A stretch of DNA of 64,000 bases, taken from Leishmania donovani (lineage: Eukaryota > Euglenozoa > Kinetoplastea > Trypanosomatida > Trypanosomatidae). Below the pieces are notes generated by a model that made no database searches, was not told the DNA's origin, and worked only from the letters and a program-made list of their open reading frames with translations. Made by a program: the position numbers and the translations under genes. Of this stretch, positions 40,685-49,814 are shown one piece after another (the first letter of the stretch is position 1; the number at the start of each line of letters is the position of its first letter). Where the stretch lies: positions 243,572 through 307,571 of the forward strand of contig NC_018262.1 in NCBI RefSeq assembly GCF_000227135.1, read 5' to 3'.

Positions 40685-43600
40685 ATGCCTCGCCAGCATC
40701 ATCATCTTCACGTTGGTGGCACCGTGTCGGCAGCCGTCCGTGCGCTCGCCGTCGCCGTCGCCGCCCTCGTCATCTCTGCAGGTGCCGCGGCAGCCATCAA
40801 GGTGAGCTTCGTCTCCGATGTGCACTACGATCCAGCTTACGGTACGGCTAGCGCCCATGGCACCTGCAACACCACGTCGGCCTCGCCCTTTGGCCAGCCC
40901 GGCTGTGACTCACCCGCAGCGCTCCTGGCCATTGCCACCAGCGACATCATGATGCAGCGCCCCACCTACACGTTCTTCGCGGGTGATTGGCAGCGGCATG
41001 GTATGAGTTCCACGTCGCTGACAACGTCCGACGTGTTTGAGCCGCTGTCGCAGTACTTTGCGCGCATCATGGATGTCTCTAAGGACCCTAGCTTCAACAG
41101 ACCGCCCATGACGACCGTCCTCGGCAACAACGACGTCATTCCAAACTACTTCTTCAACATCACGGCCACCCCGCACACCACCCTGAATACGCAGATCGGC
41201 ATAATGGAGCATTACAAGCTGCTGAACACGACGCAAGGAACGGTGATGTCCGAGTGCGGCTACTACAGCGGCATCGCCAGCGCTCATCTGCGCGTACTGG
41301 GCGTGCACACCCTGGTGTGGACATACAATCTGTCACCGGCCCTTCCCGACACCGAGACGGACCCGTGTGGACAGCTGGCCTGGATGGAGAGCGAGATCAA
41401 CGCGGCTCGCGCTGCAGGGCAGAAGGTGATCATCATTGGTCACATCCCTCCACAGCCCGATGTCTTCCGCGTAATCAACCGCGGCGCCGTCGGCCCCGTG
41501 GAGGACGACATGTACTGGAAGCCCATGTACCAGAACGCCTACACCTCCCTGCTGTCGAGCAACAGGGACATCATTGTCCTTCAGCTCTTCGGTCACAGCC
41601 ACCGCTTTGCTGTCCTCGGCGACGAGGAGATGGGGGTGCCGCTCATCGTCATCAACGCCATGACCCCGCTGTACGGCAACCAGCCCGCGTACCTCATCGG
41701 CGACTTCGACACGGCCACGTGGAAGCTCAAGACCTTGAGGCAGCGGTTTGCCCAAGCCGCCTTTGTTCAATGGAGCAGTGGTCTGGAGGTGGCCGCCGCC
41801 CTTGGCATCACCGATTTTTCCAATGTCTCGGCGATTCATGCGGCAGTGGCGAAGATGTTCACAAACGACACACTGTTTGAGAACTACATGACCCTCCGCA
41901 CCGGTGGCGTGGTCGACGACCCGTGCACGACGACGTTCTGCCGCGTGTACACGGTTTGCGCGATGCTCTACGCCACGCACAACAACATCAACAGCTGCGT
42001 GCGCTCGCAGATCCCGTCGTCGTCGTCGTCATCGGAGCCAATAGACAGCAGCGACAGCGCCCCGTCCCCGACCCCTGGCCCGTCTATGCACATCGATTCA
42101 AAGCCACAGTACCACATCCGTCCGCCGACGAACTGGATCAACGACCCCAACGGCCCCTACCGCGACCCCGTCACCGGCAAAATTCACCTGTACATGCAGT
42201 ACAACCCCAACGGTCCGCTCTGGGGTGACATTGCATGGTACCACGTGACGTCGGACGACTACGTCAAGTGGACGATCCCGAGCACGCCGATCGCGACGTA
42301 CGCCGACAGGTGGTACGACAAGTGGGGCGCCTACTCCGGCACCATGATGAACAACAACTACAGCGAGCCGGTCATGGTGTACACCTGCACCGAGCCGGAG
42401 AACATCCAGCGGCAGTGCGTCGCGACCATCTCGCCGAGCGACCTGGCCGGCAAGCGCACACTGAGCTTCTTCGAGAAAAGCCCGCTGAATCCCATCCTCA
42501 CCGAGGAGAGCGTGCCCGGGCTGGTGGGTCTGGGCAACTTCCGCGACCCGACGGAGTGGTGGCGGGACCCCGCCAACCCCAGCCAGTGGCTCATCGCGTT
42601 CGCAGCCCGCATCAAGGACAGAGACGGCGACAACGCGCACATCGTCCTGTTCAGCACCACCGACCCCAGCTTCCAGAGCGGCTACAGCTTCTCCCACAGC
42701 CTCTACGTCTACAAGTACGACCTGGACCACATGTTTGAGTGCCCCGACTTCTTCACGCTGAAACAGGGCGGCGAGCACTACCTCAAGGTCTCCACCATGC
42801 CCTCGCACCGCGACTACATCGTCTACGGCTCCTACCAGGCTGACCCGGTGACCGGCAAGTACGTCTTCATCGCGGACCCCGCGCGCAGCTTCACCTTCAT
42901 CGACTACGGCCCGTTCTACGCCTCCAAGACCTTCTACGACCCCATCCTCAAACGCCGCATGATGTGGGGCTGGACCAACGACGAGCTGAGCAACGAGCAG
43001 ATCACCTCGCAGGGCTGGTCTGGTGTGCAGAACCTGCTGCGCGGCATCGAGTACGACAGCGTCGAGAAGAAGATCAAGACGTACCCGATCGCGGAGCTGA
43101 AGGGGCTGCGTCTGAGCCACCTCTATTCGCGTCCGGAGACCGACCCGCTCGTGCTGGTGGATGGCACGCCACAGATCCTCATCACGGCCGGCGCGAATGC
43201 CACTCGTCAGCACGAGATTATCGTCACCTTCAAGCTTTCCAGCATGGATTCCTTCAAAGGAAACACCTACTACACCGAAAGTGCCGCGCCCGAGTTCGGT
43301 GTGATGATCCGTACCAACGCGGACCTCAGCCAGTACACGACCGTCTCGGTACGCATGCCGGCGGCGGTGCGGCAGCCGATCTCCAACCGCGCGCAGGACA
43401 CGACGTGGGCACCCATCAAGATGTACCCTGGCTCTGGCACCAATGCCGCGAGCAACTGTAGCGCGGAATGCGCAAAGGAGCGCACGTGCGTTTCGTGGAC
43501 GTACACCACCTCGCCGTCATCGACGTGCGCCCTGTACTGGAAGACGAGCCGGCGCGTGTACAACGCGACCGCGCACAGCGGCACAGTGAACATCCCCTTG

Positions 43601-43963
43601 CTATATATGGACCGCACCCATTCCGGCTCTATCGGTTCCCGACAGCCTCTCCTTGGCCGCTCGCCTGTGAAGCAGACGAACCCTAACGTGGTGCGTCTGC
43701 ACATCTTCGTTGACGACAGCGTCATCGAGGTCTTCAAGGATGGCGGTCTGGAGACCATGACTGGTCGCCTCTACCTCCCTGGCGGCGAGTCGCAGACGGG
43801 CATCGCTGTGTACAGCAAGAACATGGGCAGCATCACCGTCACCGCCTCAGCCGAGATCTTCTCGATGGACTCAGCGTTTGCCGCGGAGGCTGGCCCTAAT
43901 TTGATCCGCACCTACACAAACAGCTACTACAACCTACTGTCAGCTCTGGGTGTCGCCAGCTAG
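40685..43963 (+). CDS. Secreted fusion of a metallophosphoesterase and a GH32 beta-fructofuranosidase
   Basis: A 1092-residue two-enzyme protein. A signal peptide (Arg-containing start, hydrophobic core about residues 15-37, ending AGAAAA) precedes a calcineurin-like phosphoesterase (about 38-435). Its metal-site motifs are SDVHYD (D45, H47), AGDWQRHG (D101), LGNND (N148), GHIPP (H253) and GHSH (H304, H306). It most resembles acid sphingomyelinases and endopolyphosphatases. A Ser/Pro linker (about 440-467) leads to a GH32 domain with all three catalytic residues: WINDPNG (D487, nucleophile), FRDP (D621, stabiliser) and MFECPD (E685, acid/base). It should cleave sucrose or related fructosides. 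Within the C-terminal beta-sandwich, about residues 910-965, a Cys-rich PAN/apple-like stretch is inserted. No GPI signal or membrane tail is seen, so it is probably soluble in the flagellar pocket, lysosome or medium. Leishmania secrete sucrases; the phosphoesterase half is the surprise. Confidence 0.92.
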   Translation: MPRQHHHLHVGGTVSAAVRALAVAVAALVISAGAAAAIKVSFVSDVHYDPAYGTASAHGTCNTTSASPFGQPGCDSPAALLAIATSDIMMQRPTYTFFAGDWQRHGMSSTSLTTSDVFEPLSQYFARIMDVSKDPSFNRPPMTTVLGNNDVIPNYFFNITATPHTTLNTQIGIMEHYKLLNTTQGTVMSECGYYSGIASAHLRVLGVHTLVWTYNLSPALPDTETDPCGQLAWMESEINAARAAGQKVIIIGHIPPQPDVFRVINRGAVGPVEDDMYWKPMYQNAYTSLLSSNRDIIVLQLFGHSHRFAVLGDEEMGVPLIVINAMTPLYGNQPAYLIGDFDTATWKLKTLRQRFAQAAFVQWSSGLEVAAALGITDFSNVSAIHAAVAKMFTNDTLFENYMTLRTGGVVDDPCTTTFCRVYTVCAMLYATHNNINSCVRSQIPSSSSSSEPIDSSDSAPSPTPGPSMHIDSKPQYHIRPPTNWINDPNGPYRDPVTGKIHLYMQYNPNGPLWGDIAWYHVTSDDYVKWTIPSTPIATYADRWYDKWGAYSGTMMNNNYSEPVMVYTCTEPENIQRQCVATISPSDLAGKRTLSFFEKSPLNPILTEESVPGLVGLGNFRDPTEWWRDPANPSQWLIAFAARIKDRDGDNAHIVLFSTTDPSFQSGYSFSHSLYVYKYDLDHMFECPDFFTLKQGGEHYLKVSTMPSHRDYIVYGSYQADPVTGKYVFIADPARSFTFIDYGPFYASKTFYDPILKRRMMWGWTNDELSNEQITSQGWSGVQNLLRGIEYDSVEKKIKTYPIAELKGLRLSHLYSRPETDPLVLVDGTPQILITAGANATRQHEIIVTFKLSSMDSFKGNTYYTESAAPEFGVMIRTNADLSQYTTVSVRMPAAVRQPISNRAQDTTWAPIKMYPGSGTNAASNCSAECAKERTCVSWTYTTSPSSTCALYWKTSRRVYNATAHSGTVNIPLLYMDRTHSGSIGSRQPLLGRSPVKQTNPNVVRLHIFVDDSVIEVFKDGGLETMTGRLYLPGGESQTGIAVYSKNMGSITVTASAEIFSMDSAFAAEAGPNLIRTYTNSYYNLLSALGVAS

Positions 43964-44239
43964 GATGAACGTGGCGCGCTCGGAGGCACGCTAGCAGACG
44001 AAGGCGGGTGGAGAGTAAACCGCGTCTCCAAGGCTCGCCCGTGCCCAGGCCTCCATCGTGCCGACAGCACACATATGAGGGGTCGGGCCTCCCCCCTCCT
44101 CGCTGCGTTGGGGCTTTATTCACCTCTTGCTTTTTTTTCGGTTGTACGGCAGCTCCGTGTGTGGCACATTTTTTAGCTGTCTGTTTCCTCGGTGGCGCAG
44201 GACGTGTGCACATGCCGGATGACGGTGCCGTCACAACGC

Positions 44240-44985
44240 TCCCGCAGCTCTCCCGCTGGGGTATGCAGGCAGCGACTCTTCCGCCTCGCGAGGCTCCCTT
44301 ACCCGGTGTGGACAGGTGGTGCGACGCAGACAGACATCAAGTCAGGCGCGGCCGCGATGCTCCACGCTACTAACACACTCATGCACACGGCAACAGCAGT
44401 CCGTGACCCCCTTGCCCGCAGCGATCACACTGAGTGTGAAGCAGTGGAGCTGGGGCTTGACGTGCTGCGGGCTCGCCCTACCTCCTCATGGTGCTCGGCA
44501 CGGGCCCTACAGCGATGGAGGGTGGCATGTCGCGACGTACCTGGGCACCGGCGCTTGCGCTGCTGGCCCGCCGCCTTCGCGCTTCCGCTAGTCGCTGCGC
44601 GTTGTGAAGTGGAACGCAGGGGGGGGGGGGCGAAGCTGGCAAGGTGGCGATAAACCGGCAACGGCAGAGTAGCTGCCGCCATCTCCACGCATTACGGGAC
44701 CCGGTCACCGATCTCAGGCGCCAAGCCGGCATCCTCTATTACCCGCACGACGGACGCCACCGTCTCCGCCCTCGAGCAGGACCCTAGACGGGGTAGGACA
44801 GGAAGAGCCCGTACGATGCATGGCGCCAATTCGACGGCAGATGGCTCGTCCTAGAGGACCAGGGATGCAGCCGTGGTGCAGCAGAGGTACTACGGTGAGC
44901 TGTGGTTGTGTGTCCGCGTAAACTCTTGGCTGGCGTGTTCGTGGTGATGAACGGAGCACGTTCAGCGCACACGTTCAACAAAAGG
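44240..44985 (+). mobile_element. Probable SIDER-type degenerate retroposon remnant in the 3' UTR
   Basis: This island is GC-rich and of mixed composition, unlike the CT-rich spacer around it. It has the look of the short interspersed degenerate retroposons (SIDER) that lie in sense orientation in many Leishmania 3' UTRs and can destabilise messengers. Stretches such as TCTCCACGCATTACGGGACC, GCCCTCGAGCAGGACCCTAG and GAGCTGTGGTTGTGTGTCCG agree with the repeat as I remember it. Short open frames in it are broken and have no protein similarity I recognise. Borders are approximate; the 3' end may be the A-rich CAACAAAAGG near 44975. The call rests on memory of the family, not on an alignment. Confidence 0.5.
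44619..44630. repeat. G homopolymer run (12)
   Basis: Twelve consecutive G bases inside the probable retroposon remnant. Confidence 0.85.
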
Positions 44986-45400
44986 AGCGCTCTTTCCGCG
45001 TTCAGATATTTTTTGTTTGTTTTCGTTTTGGCACTTTTCGCAATTTAAGTTTGGGCGTGTGTACGTAATGAACGAGAGACGTGTGGTGTGGAAGGGCCCT
45101 GGAGCGGAAGCGAACAGCAAAGAGGCGAAGGGCAACGCTCTTGTTCGGCTCGGCACCTCCTCCACTCATCATACAGACGTGCACGCGGAGGATGAGACGA
45201 AAACGACATTGCCCTCACTCTTCTCCGCTTCTGCCCATGCACTCTCTCTACTTGGTGCCGGTGCGCATGGCATCAACGAAGGGGCGCAGAGATTTGCAGG
45301 AGAAGCTGCGCGTACAAGTTGGCCACGTCTTTTTCTCTCCCCCTCCCCTCCCCTCCCCTCTATTCCTTTCCTTTTGTACTCTGCTGCCTGTGTAGCGGTT

Positions 45401-45412
45401 CCCCCCCCCCCC
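45401..45412. repeat. C homopolymer run (12)
   Basis: Twelve consecutive C bases about 570 bases upstream of the RING gene start. Confidence 0.85.
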
Positions 45413-45788
45413 GCCCTCACATGCACGCACATAAACTGATAAGATAAAGTCAGCACGCGATCGTGTTCGTCCATCTCAGGTAGACGCCAGAATAGTAGCG
45501 GGGGGGAGACAGCTGGCGTGTTCAAGCGCTGGCTCCGCGAAGCCTCACAGGGGGGTCTTTCCGCTCTTTCCTTTATTGCCTCTTGCCGCTGTGACGCGCT
45601 TGCGCACGCGGCCAAGCTAGCCAAAAAAAAAGCGGCGGTGGTTGCACGGAAAGCTCTACGCTTCCCCCGCCCCCGAGTCCCAGCGCCGTGGCTTTGGATG
45701 CTACTTCACCTAACTGGTGCTCTCTTCCCTCTTTCCTTTTCTCCGATCCCTTCCTCTTGTGTTCGCTTTTGCCGTGCCCACCCTCTGC

Positions 45789-45790
45789 AG
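45789..45790 (+). promoter_or_regulatory. Predicted trans-splice acceptor for the RING protein gene
   Basis: TGCAG at the end of a CT-rich tract of about 70 bases. It leaves a 184-base 5' UTR that contains one short upstream ORF. Confidence 0.55.
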
Positions 45791-45826
45791 CCGGCCCACA
45801 GGCGCGCAAACGCACACATAATTCGG

Positions 45827-45874
45827 ATGAACAGCCCCGCAGTGCACTCGCGTAACGTCTTTTTAGCACCGTAG
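45827..45874 (+). other. Short upstream ORF (15 codons) in the RING gene leader
   Basis: ATG at 45827 opens 15 codons closed by TAG at 45872-45874, lying between the predicted acceptor and the main ATG at 45975. It could reduce translation of the main frame if the acceptor is right. Confidence 0.4.
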
Positions 45875-45974
45875 GCGATTCATAGACGCCTCCATCGCTG
45901 AGGAACTCATAGAGAAAGCGGGGTGCATCTGGCACCATCACAACGCACAAGACACACATAAATACAGCGCCTTC

Positions 45975-48900
45975 ATGGTCACTCAGCTCGCTGCCTCACC
46001 GCCTGCGCAGCGGCCGCCGGATCAGCATCATGAACAAACCACTGACACCCCACCGCCGCGCCGGCCCTCATCAATGTCCCTCGTCGACTTCTCCTTCACA
46101 CAATTCTTCATTGCGTTGGACGAAGCGGCAGCTGAGGAGCAGCGCGCCACTGCGGAGGCCATCGCCGCGGCCCCTGCAACCGCCACATCAACGTCCAGCG
46201 CCGTGCTACCTGCGACAATGCCACACACAACGCAGCCCCTCGCTAGCGCTGCCACTCTCTCCTTGCACGACTGCGTCCTTCTCAAGCTAAGTCTAACGTG
46301 CGCCCTCTGCGGCCGACTACTCCGACACCAGCCGGCCGCCATCGAAACCTGCGGTCACTGCTTCTGCTACGAGTGCATCAACAACGCCCTGGAGAATGGA
46401 TGTGCGCCGCGGATGATAGAATGGCCGTGGTGTACGCTGGAGAAGGAGGTCGGCGCCGCTGAAGTGCGATGGGCTGCCGCGACTGTGGTGTCCACGTCCG
46501 CGAAATCATTGCGCGCCAGCACAGCGGCAACCACTCCAGGAGGCGCTCCGCAAGCAACCGAGGAGACTGCAGATAGACATCACGATTGCGATGAGGTGCA
46601 AGTCGCGGTCCCTCTAGGGTCCCGGGCTGCACGCTCTACCGATGCGCAGTCGTCACGTCAGCCGCGCAAATGGCGCAAGGTGCGTCAGATGTGCCCACTG
46701 TGTCTTGGCCCTGCCTTTAAGTGGATGCTCGTTCCCCTGCAGCCGCTCGCAGACCTCTGCAACTCTCTACATTCGGCGTACCCAGGGCTGGAGGGGGCGC
46801 TTGGGCGGCTCACAGCAACTACGTCGAACAGCGCTGCGTTCATCACGGAGTCACGGGCAGCGTCTGCAAACTGTGGCGAGGCAGGAGGAGAAATCGACGG
46901 CGACATGCAGTGGCATGGGCAACCTGCCAGCGATTCGGCTGGCCTCATCACAGCCGCCTTCGCGCCTCGTTCGTCAGTGCCCGGTGCTGAAGACTGGCGG
47001 AGCACTCAGGACGAGGAGGCGGAGCGGCGCCGGCGCCGCAGCACCGGGGGGGCGCGGAAAGAAATCACGTTTGCTGTCGACATTGCATCGCGAGTGCCGA
47101 GCATTCCAGCCCCGGTCGCCGCCGACGCCCAGGCGACTGTGAGTAAGACCTCTGGCCCTGCCGCTGATATCGCATGCGTGGCGCACAGCGCGGGCGTAGA
47201 AACCATCGAGGAAGAGACGCCCAACTCAGCCGAGGCTGAGGAGCAGGACGGCGGCGTGGCAGGGGCAGCAGTGGCGGCGGTTCTCCAGCTCAGTGCCGAT
47301 TTGATTCCCTCGCCAGGCGGCATCCCTGCTCCAGCGCTCTCCGCGGCAACGACGGAGGCGCCGCGCAACATAGTCTCCTCCAGTTCGTGGCAGCGCAGTG
47401 CTGCGCTCAACGCGCTGGACCCAACGCCGCTGTGCCGAGAAGAGGTGCTGGGGCACTCGCCTACAAATGCCAGAGAAGACGAGGACACTCAGCAGGGTGG
47501 AGAGGGGGACGTGGATGCGGTGGTTAACCTTTACTTGGCGCCTGTCCACCAGCACGAGAAGGGTGCGAAGGGCACCGCAGTCGCGACAGCCAACGCGGAC
47601 GCTCCTCAGCCCCTGCTTCCGTTTTTCACAGCCCAACGCCACCACTGCCTCTTACTTGACACTGTACCTACGCCATCGGACAAAAGCGGCGTGCTGTGGC
47701 CGGTGACGACGTCTCCAACGAGAAAGGAGGAGGCGGATGGACGGGCGCCGCCATCAGCGCGGCTGTCGGCGCCCCTCGGCAGCATCGACGCGATCCTGCG
47801 TGCGCGCGCCTCTTCCACATCCGGGTGGTCTGTCGTGTGGGACGGGGTGGAAGAAAGGAAAAGCGACGACAGCAGTGACAGTGACGAAGGCTGTCCCACT
47901 ACCCGGGCACCATCGAGTCAATGCCCCTACTCCACTGTACAAGTCGCTGAGGTAGGTGAAGATGAGTGCGCTGCCCGGGGAGAAAGGAGAGGCAACGGTG
48001 GTGTCGATCGCGAACATCGACGCCCTATCCCGGCGAATGCTTTCTCAGGCGTGAGCCGTCACACCGTGAAGGATGCGCTGACCTTCGTGCACATGCAGGA
48101 TGTTTGGGAGTTGCACACAGCACTAGTCCGTCGACATCCCCGACTGCCTCCGTGTTTTGCCGCCCTGCGGCACGGTCGCGTTCGCTGGCAGGCAGACGTA
48201 GCAGCAGAAGAGGATAGCAGCGAGTGTGCAGTTGACTCGACATGCAACGGTGCTCCGCACCCACCGCCGCCGATCCTTTGCGTGGTGGGGCACTACCCAC
48301 AGCAGTCGTGCCGAAGCGACCCATCAGGCTTGCGTCTCCTCCCTAAGCTCACCCCAACCGCCTGTACAGCTCTCGTGCTCGGTGTCCCATGCGTGGACAT
48401 GACGTGGGTCGCGTCTCCGACGTCTTCGCCTTGGACGGCGCACGCCGTCTCTGGGTGGCAAACGAGCACCGCTGTCGTGGATGGCACACCATCGCCTTTG
48501 GTGCGTGAGCGGCAGAGGCCGAATGCATTCCAGAACGCGCTGGAGCGACTGACGGCGGCGTCTGGCGCTTCTTCCCAGCCACAGCGCCTCGCAGAGTCAC
48601 TGCCGGGCTCGTGGATGGCCACAACGCAGCGCGCTCTCTTGGCCCACCTACACCCCACCGCGCAACCGCGCAACACTCAAAACGGCTCTGATACGACTGC
48701 GACCCACGCTGCCGTAGATACGTACGTGTTCTTTCTCCTGCCAGACGGCGCCACGCGGCAGCTGGGTGAGATGCTCTACCAACAGTGGACCCGTGCAGCG
48801 TTGTGGCAGTCACCGCAAGCAATGGGTGCGCCTCCGACGGTGGTGGCGCCTCTCTCATTATCGTCGCGCAAGCGACGCAGAGATGGGGTGCCTTTCAGCG

Positions 48901-49814
48901 GCATCATACACGGTATCGGCAATTGGTCGGCGACGGATGGCCACCCGCAACGAGCTTGGCGACGTCTGCTGCTGGTGGCCGGTGGCGCAGCAGTGGAACT
49001 TTCGTGGACGCTCTTCGAGGCCCTTGTGGCAACCGCCGCTGCCTTGGAGGACGGCGACAGCGTGGTAGAGGGGCGCAGCGCGACAGACACGGACTCTTTG
49101 GTAAAGGCGCTGGCTTCACACCTTCGGCATCGACGCACCAGTGGCACCGGCAGCTTGTGGATCCATGTAGACGTGGCGGACTGCTGGCGAGAGCCATCGC
49201 CGCCGCCGTCGGCAGCGAGCCCAGTCCGCTCCTGCGGTGCCCAGCACACATTCTTCCTCCTCTACAGCATGGCGGTGGCACGCGATGTTTTCGCGCAGCT
49301 GGTAGCAGAGAAAAATGTGCGCGGGAAAACGCCGCGCACGTCGCCCTCTTCTTCATCGCCGGCGTCAGGAGATGACAGCACCGCTCGCACCCGGGCGTAT
49401 TTGCGACGCTTCAAGGTTTTTCTCGATCGTCTCGCAGCGCTCGTCGCCGTCGTAGCGGCGCCGGTTCTTCCTGGCAGCGCCTCTTTGTATGGAGGCGCGT
49501 CACACCGGCAGGAGGCTCGCCCGTCCAGCTGGTTATTGGAGAACATTGCGCAAGGGCGCCGCTGTGCCGGCAGCAGCGTCAACATCTCGGCGCTGTCGCC
49601 AACTCAAGAAGATGCCGGCGACGTCAGCGCGTCATCCATCATCACAGCCGAAATGCGGAGCAGCGGCGAACGGGCAAGGAGGCGGCTCGATGCTGCTGCT
49701 TTCTCGATGGGCGAGTGCGGCGCAGAGGGCGAACGGCAAGTCGAAGGAGCTGCGGCTCTTCCAGCGCAGCGAGCTGGAGTGTACCGTAGCTTGCTCTACA
49801 CCGACACTCCGTAG
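45975..49814 (+). CDS. RING-finger protein with an interrupted RING and BRCT-like segments
   Basis: A 1279-residue protein. A C3HC4 RING begins at residue 109: C109-x2-C112, C126-x-H128, C131-x2-C134. The last pair, C240-x2-C243 (MCPLC), comes only after about 105 low-complexity residues, far longer than usual in RING domains. RING proteins are typically E3 ubiquitin ligases. Residues about 260-720 are disordered and Ala/Ser-rich. In the C-terminal 500 residues, hydrophobic blocks appear that resemble parts of BRCT repeats. One runs KLTPTACTALVLGVPCVDMTWV (about residues 786-808), with the Gly...Trp spacing of a BRCT C-terminus. Another starts near residue 915 (TYVFFLLPDGATRQLG). RING plus BRCTs would recall BRCA1/BARD1, but the BRCT reading is tentative. 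ATG 45975 is the first in-frame ATG; M34 (46074) is an alternative. Confidence 0.82.
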   Translation: MVTQLAASPPAQRPPDQHHEQTTDTPPPRRPSSMSLVDFSFTQFFIALDEAAAEEQRATAEAIAAAPATATSTSSAVLPATMPHTTQPLASAATLSLHDCVLLKLSLTCALCGRLLRHQPAAIETCGHCFCYECINNALENGCAPRMIEWPWCTLEKEVGAAEVRWAAATVVSTSAKSLRASTAATTPGGAPQATEETADRHHDCDEVQVAVPLGSRAARSTDAQSSRQPRKWRKVRQMCPLCLGPAFKWMLVPLQPLADLCNSLHSAYPGLEGALGRLTATTSNSAAFITESRAASANCGEAGGEIDGDMQWHGQPASDSAGLITAAFAPRSSVPGAEDWRSTQDEEAERRRRRSTGGARKEITFAVDIASRVPSIPAPVAADAQATVSKTSGPAADIACVAHSAGVETIEEETPNSAEAEEQDGGVAGAAVAAVLQLSADLIPSPGGIPAPALSAATTEAPRNIVSSSSWQRSAALNALDPTPLCREEVLGHSPTNAREDEDTQQGGEGDVDAVVNLYLAPVHQHEKGAKGTAVATANADAPQPLLPFFTAQRHHCLLLDTVPTPSDKSGVLWPVTTSPTRKEEADGRAPPSARLSAPLGSIDAILRARASSTSGWSVVWDGVEERKSDDSSDSDEGCPTTRAPSSQCPYSTVQVAEVGEDECAARGERRGNGGVDREHRRPIPANAFSGVSRHTVKDALTFVHMQDVWELHTALVRRHPRLPPCFAALRHGRVRWQADVAAEEDSSECAVDSTCNGAPHPPPPILCVVGHYPQQSCRSDPSGLRLLPKLTPTACTALVLGVPCVDMTWVASPTSSPWTAHAVSGWQTSTAVVDGTPSPLVRERQRPNAFQNALERLTAASGASSQPQRLAESLPGSWMATTQRALLAHLHPTAQPRNTQNGSDTTATHAAVDTYVFFLLPDGATRQLGEMLYQQWTRAALWQSPQAMGAPPTVVAPLSLSSRKRRRDGVPFSGIIHGIGNWSATDGHPQRAWRRLLLVAGGAAVELSWTLFEALVATAAALEDGDSVVEGRSATDTDSLVKALASHLRHRRTSGTGSLWIHVDVADCWREPSPPPSAASPVRSCGAQHTFFLLYSMAVARDVFAQLVAEKNVRGKTPRTSPSSSSPASGDDSTARTRAYLRRFKVFLDRLAALVAVVAAPVLPGSASLYGGASHRQEARPSSWLLENIAQGRRCAGSSVNISALSPTQEDAGDVSASSIITAEMRSSGERARRRLDAAAFSMGECGAEGERQVEGAAALPAQRAGVYRSLLYTDTP

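Larger units (their letters stand above)
43964..45974. other. Spacer between phosphoesterase-invertase and RING protein genes
   Basis: About 2.0 kb, no gene supported. It contains the probable retroposon remnant (about 44240-44985), a G12 run at 44619-44630 and a C12 run at 45401-45412. A CT-rich tract ends in TGCAG at 45789-45790. A 15-codon upstream ORF (45827-45874) precedes the RING gene. Confidence 0.75.

Noticed and set aside
42098..43213. 371-residue minus-strand open frame
   Set aside because: It lies wholly opposite the GH32 domain and exists because of G/C wobble bias. Composition is Val/Arg/His-rich without a family motif.
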